From: Akkermansia muciniphila
GTDB lineage: Bacteria > Verrucomicrobiota > Verrucomicrobiia > Limisphaerales > F1-80-MAGS106
Assembly: GCA_945865375.1 (NCBI GenBank)
Contig: CAMBEJ010000023.1
Location: forward strand, 1-45,184
DNA length: 45,184 nt
Direction of reading: 5' to 3'
Part shown: positions 17,306 through 25,992 of the stretch, in pieces
Layout: every line of letters begins with the position of its first letter
How positions within the stretch are numbered: the stretch's first letter is position 1
Position numbers and translations under genes: made by a program
The notes under the pieces: generated by a model
Told to the model about the DNA's origin: nothing
The model's database searches: none
Seen by the model: the letters and a program-made list of their open reading frames with translations, nothing else

Positions 17306-19837
17306 CTAGGGTTTTGTGAGTGTTTCATCCAGATTGAACAAAGTGGAGCAGACCACCGTCAAGGCCGCAAGTTCGGCTCTTGAACCGTGGCCGGAGATCC
17401 TGTCCCCTCCCGATTTCAGGAGAGCGACCGCTCGTTCAGGGACCGATTCAAACTCCTTCACATAGCGATCGAACGCCGCTTGAAGCCGTGCGTGCTCGGT
17501 GGCGTTTGGGAGGCGTCCCAGCACGTTTAGAAATAGGTGCTTCAAACGGTCGTCTCGTGTCAGGCCTGGCTTCTGGAGCGCCGTTGCGGCTAGGGACATT
17601 GCGGCCTCGACATAGGTCGTGTCGTTGAGCGTTGCGAGCGCTTGCAGCGGCGTGTTGGTTCGAGGTTGTTTGACTGTGCAAGTCTGGCGTGAGGGGTTGT
17701 CGAAGAACATGGTGGGAGCCACGATTCGTCTCCAGAACGTGTAGAGGCTTCGGCGGTAGAGCCCCGCGCCTTCGTCCTGGATGTAGCGTTTGTTGCCGAA
17801 GGTTGCTTCTTCCCACACTCCAGTCGGTTGGTAAGGTTTGACGGGCCGTCCGTCGGCGGATTCGATGAGCAAACCGCTCGCCCTCAGGGCCTGATCCCGA
17901 AGCATCCAGGAGGGCATCCGGAACCGCGGTCCCCTTGCTAGGAGCCGGTTCTGCGGGTCGCGTTCCCAAAGCTCCGCCGGAGCGTTGGATTGCTGTTTGT
18001 AAGTAGCGCTGGTGGTGACGAGCCTGCAAAGCGCCTTCACGTCCCACCCGGTCCGCAGAAACTCTGTGGCCAGCCAGTCGAGCAATTCCGGGTTCGATGG
18101 GTTCTCGGCTTGAACTCCGAAGTTCTCGGATGTGCTGACCAGACCAATCCCAAAAAACTGCTGCCAGAGTCGATTGACGACGACTCTCGATGTGAGAGGA
18201 TTTTGGGGTGAAACAATCCATTGCGCGAGACCAAGCCGGTTCGTGGGCAGACTGTTCGCCGGAAAAGCCAAACTTGAGGGAATCCCCGGTTCAACCCTTT
18301 CCGTGGGCTTGTCATAAAGGCCTTTGGACAACACGAAAGTTTCCCGATTCGTGCTTTGATCCTGCATGATCATGACACGTGGGATCGAGGCGAGATTCGC
18401 CAAACGTTCGTTGAAGACCTTGCGATGGCTTTCCAGGACCGCCGCGTAGGCGGCGTCATTGGTTTTCCAAAATGCGCCTAGCTTTTCGAGACGGCCGGCA
18501 TCGCGTTTGGCGGGAACAATCGCAAGGTTTTCTTGGATTTCCTTCGGCAGAGTTTTGATCCCTTCCGAATCGGTCACCGGCCGATCGGCGGGCCTCGGAA
18601 ATTTTACGTCCTCGAACCGCACCAGCGCCTCGGTCGTTTGTGTGAGCTCGCGGTCGGCCCTGTGCGAGGCGCTGACTTGAGCCGTCGTGGGCACTTCAAG
18701 GGTGGGTTTGGTTTGAGGATCGCCGCCCCCGCCTGTCACGGGCGTTTGATTGAAAAAAGCGGCGAATCGGTAGTAGTCCTTTTGCGTCAGCGGATCGTAT
18801 TTGTGATCGTGACAGCGGCAGCAGTTGAGGGTCAGACCCAGCCAGACCGTGCCCGCCGTTTCCGCCATGTCCATCACGTAGTCGATGCGGTTTTCCTCGG
18901 GGATTCGCCCGCCCTCGCCGTTGATCATGTGGTTGCGACAGAAGCCGGTGGCCAGCTTTTGTTCGTCCGTGGCGTTGGGGAGGAGATCCCCCGCGAGCTG
19001 CCACAAGGTGAATTGGTCAAACGGCAGGTTTTCATTAAACGCCCTCACCACCCAATCTCGCCACGGCCACATGGTACGCTCGGAGTCGCCCTGGTAGCCA
19101 TTGGAATCCGCATACCGTGCCGCATCGAGCCAGTCCCATGCCATGCGCTCGCCATACCGAGGAGAAGCGAGCAGACGGTCAACCACTTTATCGTAGGCGT
19201 CTGACGAACTGTCCGCGAGGAAAGCCAAGACATCGCTGGATGTGGGAGGCAGCCCCGTAAGATCCAGAGTGACACGGCGGATCAATATCTCCCGAGGGGC
19301 TTCGGCGGATTGTGCGATGCCCGCCTGCCCCAACCGATTCAGAACCAGGTTGTCGATGGGGTTCCTGGTTCGGGACAGCCTGGGAGGCGTGGGGATCGCG
19401 GACCGATCGGGCTTTTCGAAAGCCCAGTGCGTTCCCCACTTGGCCCCTTCTTCGATCCATCGCTCGACGAGTTTGATTTGATCCGGTTTGAGAGGTTTCT
19501 TGAGTTTTTCTGGCGGCATCACTTCCTCGACGTCCGTGGAGGTGATTCGGCGGAAGATCTGGCTTTCTTTGATGTTCCCTGAGACGACGGCGGACGTTCC
19601 GTCTGCTCGTTTCGCGAAGAGACCCTCCTTGGTGTCCAGCCGGAGTTTGGCTTTTAGAGCTCGTTCGTCCGGGCCGTGGCATTGAAAACAGTGTTCAGAA
19701 AGCAGGGGAAGAATTTCACGCGCGAAGCTGAGTTCCGCCGCGTTGGACGGCGATCCGACAAGGGCTGTCAGGGCAACAACCCACGCCACGGCGCACAGGA
19801 GGGCGTTCGCTTCTGAGAGGTGGCGACTAAAGGTCAC
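17306..19837 (-). CDS. PSCyt1-DUF1549-DUF1553 protein (planctomycete-type cytochrome)
   Basis: This 843-residue exported protein has a signal peptide of about 33 residues (up to NAAEL). The PSCyt1 domain (about 35-120) holds HCFQCHGPDERALKAKLRLD, a single CxxCH haem site. The DUF1549 domain (about 150-370) contains YGERMAWDWLDAARYADSNG and a second CxxCH in LNCCRCHDHKYDPL. The DUF1553 domain (about 525-800) contains NRLWQQFFGIGLV, NFGVQAENPSNPELLDWLA and TNTPLQALATLND. It pairs with the DUF1501 gene 3 nt downstream. The family is abundant in Planctomycetes and Verrucomicrobia and is often linked to polysaccharide or sulfated-glycan use, but its electron acceptor and substrate remain uncharacterised. 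Confidence 0.92.
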   Translation of the reverse strand: MTFSRHLSEANALLCAVAWVVALTALVGSPSNAAELSFAREILPLLSEHCFQCHGPDERALKAKLRLDTKEGLFAKRADGTSAVVSGNIKESQIFRRITSTDVEEVMPPEKLKKPLKPDQIKLVERWIEEGAKWGTHWAFEKPDRSAIPTPPRLSRTRNPIDNLVLNRLGQAGIAQSAEAPREILIRRVTLDLTGLPPTSSDVLAFLADSSSDAYDKVVDRLLASPRYGERMAWDWLDAARYADSNGYQGDSERTMWPWRDWVVRAFNENLPFDQFTLWQLAGDLLPNATDEQKLATGFCRNHMINGEGGRIPEENRIDYVMDMAETAGTVWLGLTLNCCRCHDHKYDPLTQKDYYRFAAFFNQTPVTGGGGDPQTKPTLEVPTTAQVSASHRADRELTQTTEALVRFEDVKFPRPADRPVTDSEGIKTLPKEIQENLAIVPAKRDAGRLEKLGAFWKTNDAAYAAVLESHRKVFNERLANLASIPRVMIMQDQSTNRETFVLSKGLYDKPTERVEPGIPSSLAFPANSLPTNRLGLAQWIVSPQNPLTSRVVVNRLWQQFFGIGLVSTSENFGVQAENPSNPELLDWLATEFLRTGWDVKALCRLVTTSATYKQQSNAPAELWERDPQNRLLARGPRFRMPSWMLRDQALRASGLLIESADGRPVKPYQPTGVWEEATFGNKRYIQDEGAGLYRRSLYTFWRRIVAPTMFFDNPSRQTCTVKQPRTNTPLQALATLNDTTYVEAAMSLAATALQKPGLTRDDRLKHLFLNVLGRLPNATEHARLQAAFDRYVKEFESVPERAVALLKSGGDRISGHGSRAELAALTVVCSTLFNLDETLTKP

Positions 19838-20039
19838 GCGCCGATTCTATCGAATGGATTGCGGTTGCCAAGCCATGGGTTGCTTGACATGCAATAAAAA
19901 GGGGGAGGGCGAGACCCCTTCGAGCCCACTTGATGCGCTCCCATGAGTCGGAGTTCTGGAGTTGATCCGCCATAATGATTCAGATTTGCTGAGAACCGGC
20001 TTGGCATCGGAGCCACAAGTGGGTTAACAAAGCTGCCAC
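19838..20039. promoter_or_regulatory. Divergent intergenic region, presumed promoters
   Basis: The DUF1549/1553 operon runs left and the cytochrome-dehydrogenase gene runs right from this 202-bp gap, so each must have its start signals here. A TTGACA hexamer occurs in GCTTGACATGCAAT on the plus strand, but no matching -10 element lies 16-18 bp after it. No operator-like palindrome is evident. Confidence 0.3.
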
Positions 20040-22607
20040 ATGCAACTGTTTATCATGATCCTTGCAGGGTTGCTGGCAGCCGACACGCTTGTCAGAGGGC
20101 AGAATGGAGATAAGGCGGGGGAGGAGCAAGGCGTGCGAATTTCGCCTGAGCGGATTCCACCCGCGCCGGTGCTTTCACCCGAGCAAGCGCTGCAAACCTT
20201 CCGGGTGCCCGAGGGCTTTCGCATTGAGATTGTGGCTGCGGAGCCTCTGGTGGATTCGCCAGTTGCGATGGCATTCGATCCCGACGGACGTTTGTATGTC
20301 GTGGAGATGCGGGGGTACATGCGGACTTATGACGGGGTGGGAGAGGATGAGCCCACCGGTAGGATTGTGCTGCTGGAAGACACCGATGGAGATGGACGGA
20401 TGGACAAGAGGACGATTTTTCTGGACAAACTCGTCATGCCGCGAGCGATTGCGCTGGTTCGGGATGGTTTGTTGGTTTCTGAGCCTCCCGTGCTGTGGTT
20501 TGTCCGGGACACGAACGGCGACGGTGTTGTGGACGAGAAAGAGGTTGTGGCCCGGGATTACGCGGTTGAGAACGACCCAAAACGCGGTGCGCGATCGAAT
20601 CCGGAACATTCTTCCAACGGTCTCTATTGGGCTTTGGATAACTGGATCTACAGCGCGAACCATACGGTCCGGTTTCGGAATGTGACCGGCGAATGGCAGC
20701 GCGAACCGACTCTGAATCGGGGTCAGTGGGGGATGACCCAGGATGATTTCGGCCGGTTATTTTTTAACTCGAACAGCGATTATTTGCGCGGTGATCTGAT
20801 TCCATCGCATTATGCAAACCGGAGTCCGATTGTGCCGACGCCTCCCGGGTTGAACGTCCAGATCGACAAGAATCAAACGGTGTGGCCTGGGCGCATGAAT
20901 CCAGGAGTGAACCGGGGATATCAACCCAAGCAGTTGCGGGATGATGGGACACTCGCGACGTTCACCGGAGCTTGCGGCCCTGTGATTTATCGCGGATCCA
21001 ACTTTCCGACCGAATACCAAGGAGACGCCTTCGTCTGCGAGCCCACGGGCAATTTCATCCGGAGATCCAAGCTCATTGAGCAGGACGGGTGGATTACGGC
21101 GACGAACGCCCAATCGCAGACCGAGTTTCTGGTGTCAACGGATGAGCGGTTTCGTCCGGTAAACCTCTACAATGGGCCTAGCGGGGGGCTTTACGTGGTG
21201 GATTTGGCGAGGGGATTGATTCAACACCGCATCTATTTGACCAGCTATCTGCGGAAACAATTGGAGAGCCGGAAGCTGGACAGCCCGACCGACCGGGGCC
21301 GGATCTATCGGATCACGCATGAGAAAGGAATTCGCGCTAAAAGCCAGAAACTCAGCAAAGCAAAAGCGGCGGAGCTGGTCGCGAAGTTGTCCGACCCGAA
21401 CGGCTGGGAGCGGGATGTCGTCCAGCGGCTGTTGGTGGAGAGGAATTCAGCGGAGGCCGTTGGCCCTTTAAAAAAAGTGGTGATCGAAGCGGGTGATGCG
21501 CGGACACGATTGCACGCATTGTGGTCCCTTGATGGATGCGAACAGATCGATCCGTCGCTGTTGGAGGCCGTCTTGGGGGATCTGCATCCTGGGATGAGGC
21601 GGGCTGCGTTGAGGATTTCCGAACGATTCCTGCGCGGCGGGCAGTCGCCCCGGCTGGTGGCTGCGGTGTTGAAGGCTTCTTTCGACGATTCGGTTTCGGT
21701 TCGGTGGCAGGCGGCTCTGACATTGTCTGAGCTCACGTCCCCTGCGAGCGTCTTGCGATTGATGGAATTGGCGGATTCGGGGGGGCCGGATTATGTGCAG
21801 AAGGCCGCTCTGGCGAGTTTGTCGGGCAAGGAGTTGGCAGCGATCGATATTGCGATGGGGGACAGGTGGTGGCCGAAGGCGACCCGTCGCGGGCGGGACT
21901 TGGTTTTGAAGTCGCTCGCGCAATCGTTGTTTGTGGAGCGCAAGTCACAGCCTATCCACGATCTGATCGAGACGCTCAGCAAGGGATCGAAGCGGGAGGA
22001 TCGACAATTGGCACTGTTGGACGGACTTGTGGATTTGGCGGTGAAGCCTGGGAGGAAACCTCGACCGGCGCGACTGGATGCGGAACCGACCGGGTTTAAA
22101 GGGATGCTGCAGGCGGGGTCACCGGAGGTCGTAGAGCGGCTTGCGAAGATCGATTCGCTTTTGGTTTGGCCCGGGAAGCCGGGGGTGTCAGAAAACGATC
22201 TCCCGCCTCCGTTGACAGCCGCGCAACAAAAGCTTTTTGAAGCGGGGCGTGAACTTTTTGTCACCGTGTGTGCCGTGTGCCATCAACCCCACGGACGGGG
22301 GCAAGATGGGCTCGCCCCCCCCCTGCTGGATTCCGAGTGGATTCTCGGGCCTGAATCGCGGTTGGTGAGGGTGGTCTTGCAAGGCGTTCTCGGACCGATC
22401 AAGGTAGGGGATCGGACCTATGAGCTGGACATGCCAGGTCTTGGCGCTTTGGACGACGAGAGCGTGGCCTCGGTGTTGACCTATCTGCGGCGGGAATGGG
22501 GCCACGACTCGGCACCGGTGTCATCCGCTTCCGTGGCGAAAGTGCGCGAGTTGACCAAAGATCGGCAGAATGCGTGGACAGCCGAAGAGTTGCTTCGCCT
22601 CCCTTGA
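20040..22607 (+). CDS. PVC-type membrane-bound dehydrogenase with HEAT repeats and cytochrome c
   Basis: This 855-residue exported protein has a short N-terminal signal (MQLFIMILAGLLAADTL). Residues about 50-440 form a beta-propeller of the PVC membrane-bound dehydrogenase type: FRVPEGFRIEIVAAEPLV, AFDPDGRLYVVEMRGY, LLEDTDGDGRMD, NSNSDYLRG and GGLYVVDLARGLI. Residues about 460-640 are alpha-helical HEAT-like repeats. A C-terminal class I cytochrome c has CAVCH at about 743-747, with a likely axial Met in ELDMPGL. Such proteins are inferred to be soluble sugar or alcohol dehydrogenases that pass electrons to their own haem; the substrate is unknown. It is transcribed away from the DUF1549/1553 operon, which suggests a shared periplasmic redox pathway. 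Confidence 0.9.
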   Translation: MQLFIMILAGLLAADTLVRGQNGDKAGEEQGVRISPERIPPAPVLSPEQALQTFRVPEGFRIEIVAAEPLVDSPVAMAFDPDGRLYVVEMRGYMRTYDGVGEDEPTGRIVLLEDTDGDGRMDKRTIFLDKLVMPRAIALVRDGLLVSEPPVLWFVRDTNGDGVVDEKEVVARDYAVENDPKRGARSNPEHSSNGLYWALDNWIYSANHTVRFRNVTGEWQREPTLNRGQWGMTQDDFGRLFFNSNSDYLRGDLIPSHYANRSPIVPTPPGLNVQIDKNQTVWPGRMNPGVNRGYQPKQLRDDGTLATFTGACGPVIYRGSNFPTEYQGDAFVCEPTGNFIRRSKLIEQDGWITATNAQSQTEFLVSTDERFRPVNLYNGPSGGLYVVDLARGLIQHRIYLTSYLRKQLESRKLDSPTDRGRIYRITHEKGIRAKSQKLSKAKAAELVAKLSDPNGWERDVVQRLLVERNSAEAVGPLKKVVIEAGDARTRLHALWSLDGCEQIDPSLLEAVLGDLHPGMRRAALRISERFLRGGQSPRLVAAVLKASFDDSVSVRWQAALTLSELTSPASVLRLMELADSGGPDYVQKAALASLSGKELAAIDIAMGDRWWPKATRRGRDLVLKSLAQSLFVERKSQPIHDLIETLSKGSKREDRQLALLDGLVDLAVKPGRKPRPARLDAEPTGFKGMLQAGSPEVVERLAKIDSLLVWPGKPGVSENDLPPPLTAAQQKLFEAGRELFVTVCAVCHQPHGRGQDGLAPPLLDSEWILGPESRLVRVVLQGVLGPIKVGDRTYELDMPGLGALDDESVASVLTYLRREWGHDSAPVSSASVAKVRELTKDRQNAWTAEELLRLP

Positions 22608-22629
22608 TTGGATTGAGCCTTAAACGATT

Positions 22630-23394
22630 ATGTTTCGACTGGATGGAAAAGTGGCCATGGTGACGGGGGCGGCGTCGGGCATTGGCGCCGCCATTGCAGG
22701 GGCGTTTTCTGATTGCGGGGCGCACGTTTTTGTCGTGGACCGCGACGAAGCCCTGGGCCGCGCCGTGGTCTCGCAACTTTTGGAGCGTGGCGGCAGAGCG
22801 GCCTTTATGGCGTTGGATGTTGGGGATGAGAAAGCGTGCGGACAGATTGCGAGCGAGGTGGCCGGGGCAACCGGGCATTTGGACATTTTGGTGAACAATG
22901 CGGGCATCGGACACGTGGGCACGATCCAAGACACCACGGTCGATGATCTGGACCGCTTGTATCGGGTGAACGTGCGGGGCGTATTCAACATTTCCAAGGC
23001 GTTTTTGCCTGGGATGATCGGGCGCCGTTCGGGATCCGTGGTGAACATGGCTTCCATCGGAGGGTTGGTGGCCGTGCGAGAGCGTCTGGCTTATTGCATG
23101 ACGAAGTTTGCGGTCGTCGGGTTGACAAAGTCGATGGCGTTCGACCATGCCCGGGATGGGGTTCGGATCAACTGCATCTGTCCTGGGAGAGTGGAGACGC
23201 CTTTTGTTGCGGCGAGGCTGCGGGAGTATCCGGATCCGAAGAGGGCGTATGAGGAAATGTGCGCCACGCAGCCGATGGGGCGGATGGGCCGGCCCGAGGA
23301 GATTGCGGCGGCTGCGGTTTACCTGGCGAGCGACGAGGCAGCCTTTGTGACCGGGGCTGCATTCAGCATCGACGGGGGATGGAGCGCGGGTTAA
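22630..23394 (+). CDS. Short-chain dehydrogenase/reductase (SDR)
   Basis: This 254-residue classical SDR has the nucleotide-binding TGAASGIG motif (12-19), an acidic residue after the second strand (VVDRDE, Asp36) that favours NAD(H) over NADP(H), NNAGIG (88-93), catalytic Ser141 and the Y-x3-K pair YCMTK (Tyr154, Lys158). The C-terminus ends GAAFSIDGGWSAG, as in 3-oxoacyl-ACP reductase-like and sugar/polyol SDRs. It starts 22 nt after the cytochrome-dehydrogenase gene and may share its transcript. A role in oxidising a sugar or sugar acid is plausible from that neighbourhood; the substrate is not determinable. Confidence 0.92.
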   Translation: MFRLDGKVAMVTGAASGIGAAIAGAFSDCGAHVFVVDRDEALGRAVVSQLLERGGRAAFMALDVGDEKACGQIASEVAGATGHLDILVNNAGIGHVGTIQDTTVDDLDRLYRVNVRGVFNISKAFLPGMIGRRSGSVVNMASIGGLVAVRERLAYCMTKFAVVGLTKSMAFDHARDGVRINCICPGRVETPFVAARLREYPDPKRAYEEMCATQPMGRMGRPEEIAAAAVYLASDEAAFVTGAAFSIDGGWSAG

Positions 23395-23489
23395 CGTGGA
23401 TTGGTATGGCGCTGAGGGTTTGGATCGGAGTCGTCGCGATGGTCAAAGGTGCGCTTGGCCGGCGGGAAGAGAGTTGAGAATCTATTTTC

Positions 23490-23936
23490 ATGTTGTTTCT
23501 TTGTTTCCAACTGGGTCAGGATAAGTACGTTGTGGATGCTCGGCATGTGGTGGAGGTGTTGCCACTGCTGACGTTGCGCACGACACCGCAAGCGCCGAGA
23601 GGTGTCGCGGGGGCCTTCATCTACCGGGGGACTGTGGTGCCCGTGCTGGACTTTGCCGAACTCGCGCACGGGAAGCCGTGTCCCAGACGCTTCAGCACCC
23701 GGATCCTTTTGTTGGCTTATCCCATGAGGGACGCCCGCCGCACTCTTGGCATGATTGTCGAGAGGGCGACAGAAACCAAGGATCTCAAGGAGCAGGATTT
23801 TATGGAAAGTGGGCTGAGGACGCCGGGCGCGCCGTATCTTGGCCCCGTTTTCAGGGATGAGCACCGTTTGATCCAGTCGATCACCGTGCAAAATTTGGTC
23901 CCAGAGGCGATGCGAGATTTGTTATTTGGCTCCTAG
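23490..23936 (+). CDS. CheW-like scaffold protein (WspB-like)
   Basis: This 148-residue single CheW domain has LFLCFQLGQDKYVVDARHVVEV at the N-terminus and GAFIYRGTVVPVLDFAELAHG, the standard strand around the conserved GxxxxRG. It would bridge a chemoreceptor and the CheA kinase. It is the first gene of a six-gene operon whose order and domain content equal those of the Pseudomonas Wsp surface-sensing system, where this position is WspB. The C-terminus ends LVPEAMRDLLFG. A 95-bp gap separates it from the SDR gene and likely contains the operon promoter, though no clear boxes are visible. Confidence 0.88.
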   Translation: MLFLCFQLGQDKYVVDARHVVEVLPLLTLRTTPQAPRGVAGAFIYRGTVVPVLDFAELAHGKPCPRRFSTRILLLAYPMRDARRTLGMIVERATETKDLKEQDFMESGLRTPGAPYLGPVFRDEHRLIQSITVQNLVPEAMRDLLFGS

Positions 23937-23979
23937 AGCTACAACGACAGTCCGAGCGGTGATGAATGTGGTTTGAACT

Positions 23980-25248
23980 GTGGATGCACGAGCTCAAATT
24001 GAGAATTTACTGAGGGCCGAGATCGGGTTGGATCCTGAGTCCATGGGCCGTTCTATCCTGGACAGGGTCGTTCGTGAACGCTCGCAGGCTGCGGGGTTCA
24101 AGGACTTGCAGGATTATGCGACGCATCTTCAAAATACGCCTAGCGCCATCCTCGAACTCATCGACGCCACGGTCGTGCCGGAAACCTGGTTTTGCCGGGA
24201 TCTTCAGATTTTTGACTCCCTGGCCGCGGAAGTTCGCCGTGTTGTCAGGAGCGGAAAAAGGGGTAAAGCCTCGCGGCTCCTAAGTCTTCCATGCTCGACC
24301 GGCGAGGAGCCGTACTCGATCGCCATGTGCCTGTTGGGCGCTGGGTTTGAGAGCGACGGTGCCATGATCGAAGGCGTGGATGTCTGCCGACGTTCCATCG
24401 CCTTAGCGCAGAGAGGTATCTATGGGCGCAATTCGTTTCGAGGAGAGGAGACTGGTTTCAGGGAGCGTTTTTTTGCGCCGGAGGGCACGCGGTATCAGAT
24501 TCGGGATGCCGTTCGATCTATGGTGCGGTTTCGGTGCGGGAATATTCTTGCTGCGGAGCTGGCGAGTGAGCTGGGAGCTTTCGATGTGGTTTTTTGCCGG
24601 AACGTGTTGATTTACTTTGATCTGGCATCACGTGATTTGGCCTTCGGGACATTGTCGCGTTTAGTCCGCGAGGGGGGCCTTCTCATCGTGACGCCGGCGG
24701 AAGCGCCTTTGGTCTCGGGATGGGGGTTTGAGGCTGCGGACGGACTTCCCATCTCCTGTTTCCGGCGCGTCGCACCCGGTGCCAAAATAAAGACTCCCGC
24801 TGCACCTCCGGGTTTCCCTCGCGCTTTCAATGCTCTTGGTTCGACGAACGCCAGGGCACCCATGCCTCGTTCCATGCCATTTTCTGGAGCCCCATTGGCG
24901 TACCCACCGGCTGCCGCTCCGCAGAAACCGACAAACCCAACGCCCTCCGGACTGCTTGAACAGGCGGCTCAATTCGCGGACGACGGCAAACTGGACGAAG
25001 CTGAACGAATCTGCCATGAGTTTTTGAAAAGCCACGCTCCCCAGGCGGAGGTTTATTATCTCATGGGTCTGGTATGCGACGCCCGGGGAAAGCAAGTGGA
25101 GGCAGGATCTTTTTATCGGAAGACCCTGTATCTGTCGCCGACTCATTATGAAGCCTTGGTGCATTTGTCGGCGGTGCTGGAGATTCGGGGTGAAAAGGCC
25201 GAGGCGTTATTGATGCGACAGCGTGCGATCAGGATCCAGGGCAAATGA
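23980..25248 (+). CDS. cheR: CheR methyltransferase with C-terminal TPR (WspC-like)
   Basis: This 422-residue protein begins at a GTG codon. Residues 1-260 form CheR, which methylates receptor glutamates with SAM: VVPETWFCRDLQIF, the SAM-binding LSLPCSTGEEPYSIAM, FDVVFCRNVLIYFD and GGLLIVTPAEAP. A proline- and alanine-rich linker follows (about 265-320). Tetratricopeptide helices (about 330-420) include AEVYYLMGLVCDARG and YYRKTLYLSPTHYEALVHL-like repeats. CheR-TPR fusions are characteristic of the alternative-cellular-function class, such as WspC. No methyl-accepting receptor is encoded in this window, so its substrate must lie elsewhere. Its stop overlaps the next start as ATGA. Confidence 0.92.
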   Translation: MDARAQIENLLRAEIGLDPESMGRSILDRVVRERSQAAGFKDLQDYATHLQNTPSAILELIDATVVPETWFCRDLQIFDSLAAEVRRVVRSGKRGKASRLLSLPCSTGEEPYSIAMCLLGAGFESDGAMIEGVDVCRRSIALAQRGIYGRNSFRGEETGFRERFFAPEGTRYQIRDAVRSMVRFRCGNILAAELASELGAFDVVFCRNVLIYFDLASRDLAFGTLSRLVREGGLLIVTPAEAPLVSGWGFEAADGLPISCFRRVAPGAKIKTPAAPPGFPRAFNALGSTNARAPMPRSMPFSGAPLAYPPAAAPQKPTNPTPSGLLEQAAQFADDGKLDEAERICHEFLKSHAPQAEVYYLMGLVCDARGKQVEAGSFYRKTLYLSPTHYEALVHLSAVLEIRGEKAEALLMRQRAIRIQGK

Positions 25249-25952
25249 GTGACGCGATTCAGAAGTCTCAATCGGAAACCGTGATCCAGGAGTTCTCGGA
25301 GGACTGTTGGAACCGGATTGGCGTGTGGGGTGACGCGACGTGTCCGCAGTTGGTGAAGTATTTCCATTGCCGGTCATGCCCGGTATTTAAAAGCGCCGCG
25401 TCGAGGCTGCTGGATCGGGAACCGCCACAGGAATACCTGGAACATTGGGCGCGGCACTTCGCAGCCCAGGATCGGGGCGTGGCGAGGCTGACGGAATCGG
25501 CGGTGGTGTTCCGGAATGGCGACGAATGGTTTGCTCTGCCCAGCGTGTCGGTGGTTGAGGTGGGTGTAAAACGGGTCATCCATGCGCTGCCACACCGTCG
25601 GGGCTCCATTGTGATGGGAATTGTGAACATCCGAGGTGAACTCTTGGTGGCGGTGTCGCTCGCAGGGGCGTTGGGGCTTGGCGGGGAGGGTGCCAACAAG
25701 CCGACCTCTGACCACAAGGAGGGGGCGACCCGGGTTCTGGTGGTGAAAACGAAGTCTGGGCGCCTAGCCATGCCCGTCCATGAAGTGACAGGGCTTGTCC
25801 GTTACGGACTGGAAGAGCTGAAGCCGCTTCCTTCGACGGTTGCGAAAACGCCAGGGAACTGCCTTAGGGGTCTTCTGGCTTACGGGCAGCGGACAATCCG
25901 TTTACTCGATGCTGAGGGGCTTTTTGTTGTTTTGGAAAGGCATCTGAGGTGA
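25245..25952 (+). CDS. CheW-like protein with N-terminal four-cysteine segment (WspD-like)
   Basis: This 235-residue protein has two parts. Residues about 20-60 contain four cysteines in C-x11-C-x8-C-x2-C spacing (EDCWNRIGVWGDATC, then HCRSCPVF), which could bind a metal or iron-sulfur cluster. Residues about 80-230 are a CheW domain (WFALPSVSVVEVG, IVMGIVNIRGELLVAVSLAGALG). In the Wsp operon the second CheW, WspD, sits at this place. From memory, WspD relatives share a similar Cys-rich N-terminus, and its function is not described as far as I know. It overlaps cheR by 4 nt. Confidence 0.88.
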   Translation: MSDAIQKSQSETVIQEFSEDCWNRIGVWGDATCPQLVKYFHCRSCPVFKSAASRLLDREPPQEYLEHWARHFAAQDRGVARLTESAVVFRNGDEWFALPSVSVVEVGVKRVIHALPHRRGSIVMGIVNIRGELLVAVSLAGALGLGGEGANKPTSDHKEGATRVLVVKTKSGRLAMPVHEVTGLVRYGLEELKPLPSTVAKTPGNCLRGLLAYGQRTIRLLDAEGLFVVLERHLR

Positions 25953-25992
25953 TGGAAGGCCAGTCGCGAGCGGAGAGAGGCACGGGCGCTGT

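Noticed and set aside
15929..17383. 484-codon plus-strand frame over the DUF1501 gene
   Set aside because: The minus strand encodes all DUF1501 signature blocks and a Tat leader; this frame is a shadow of it.
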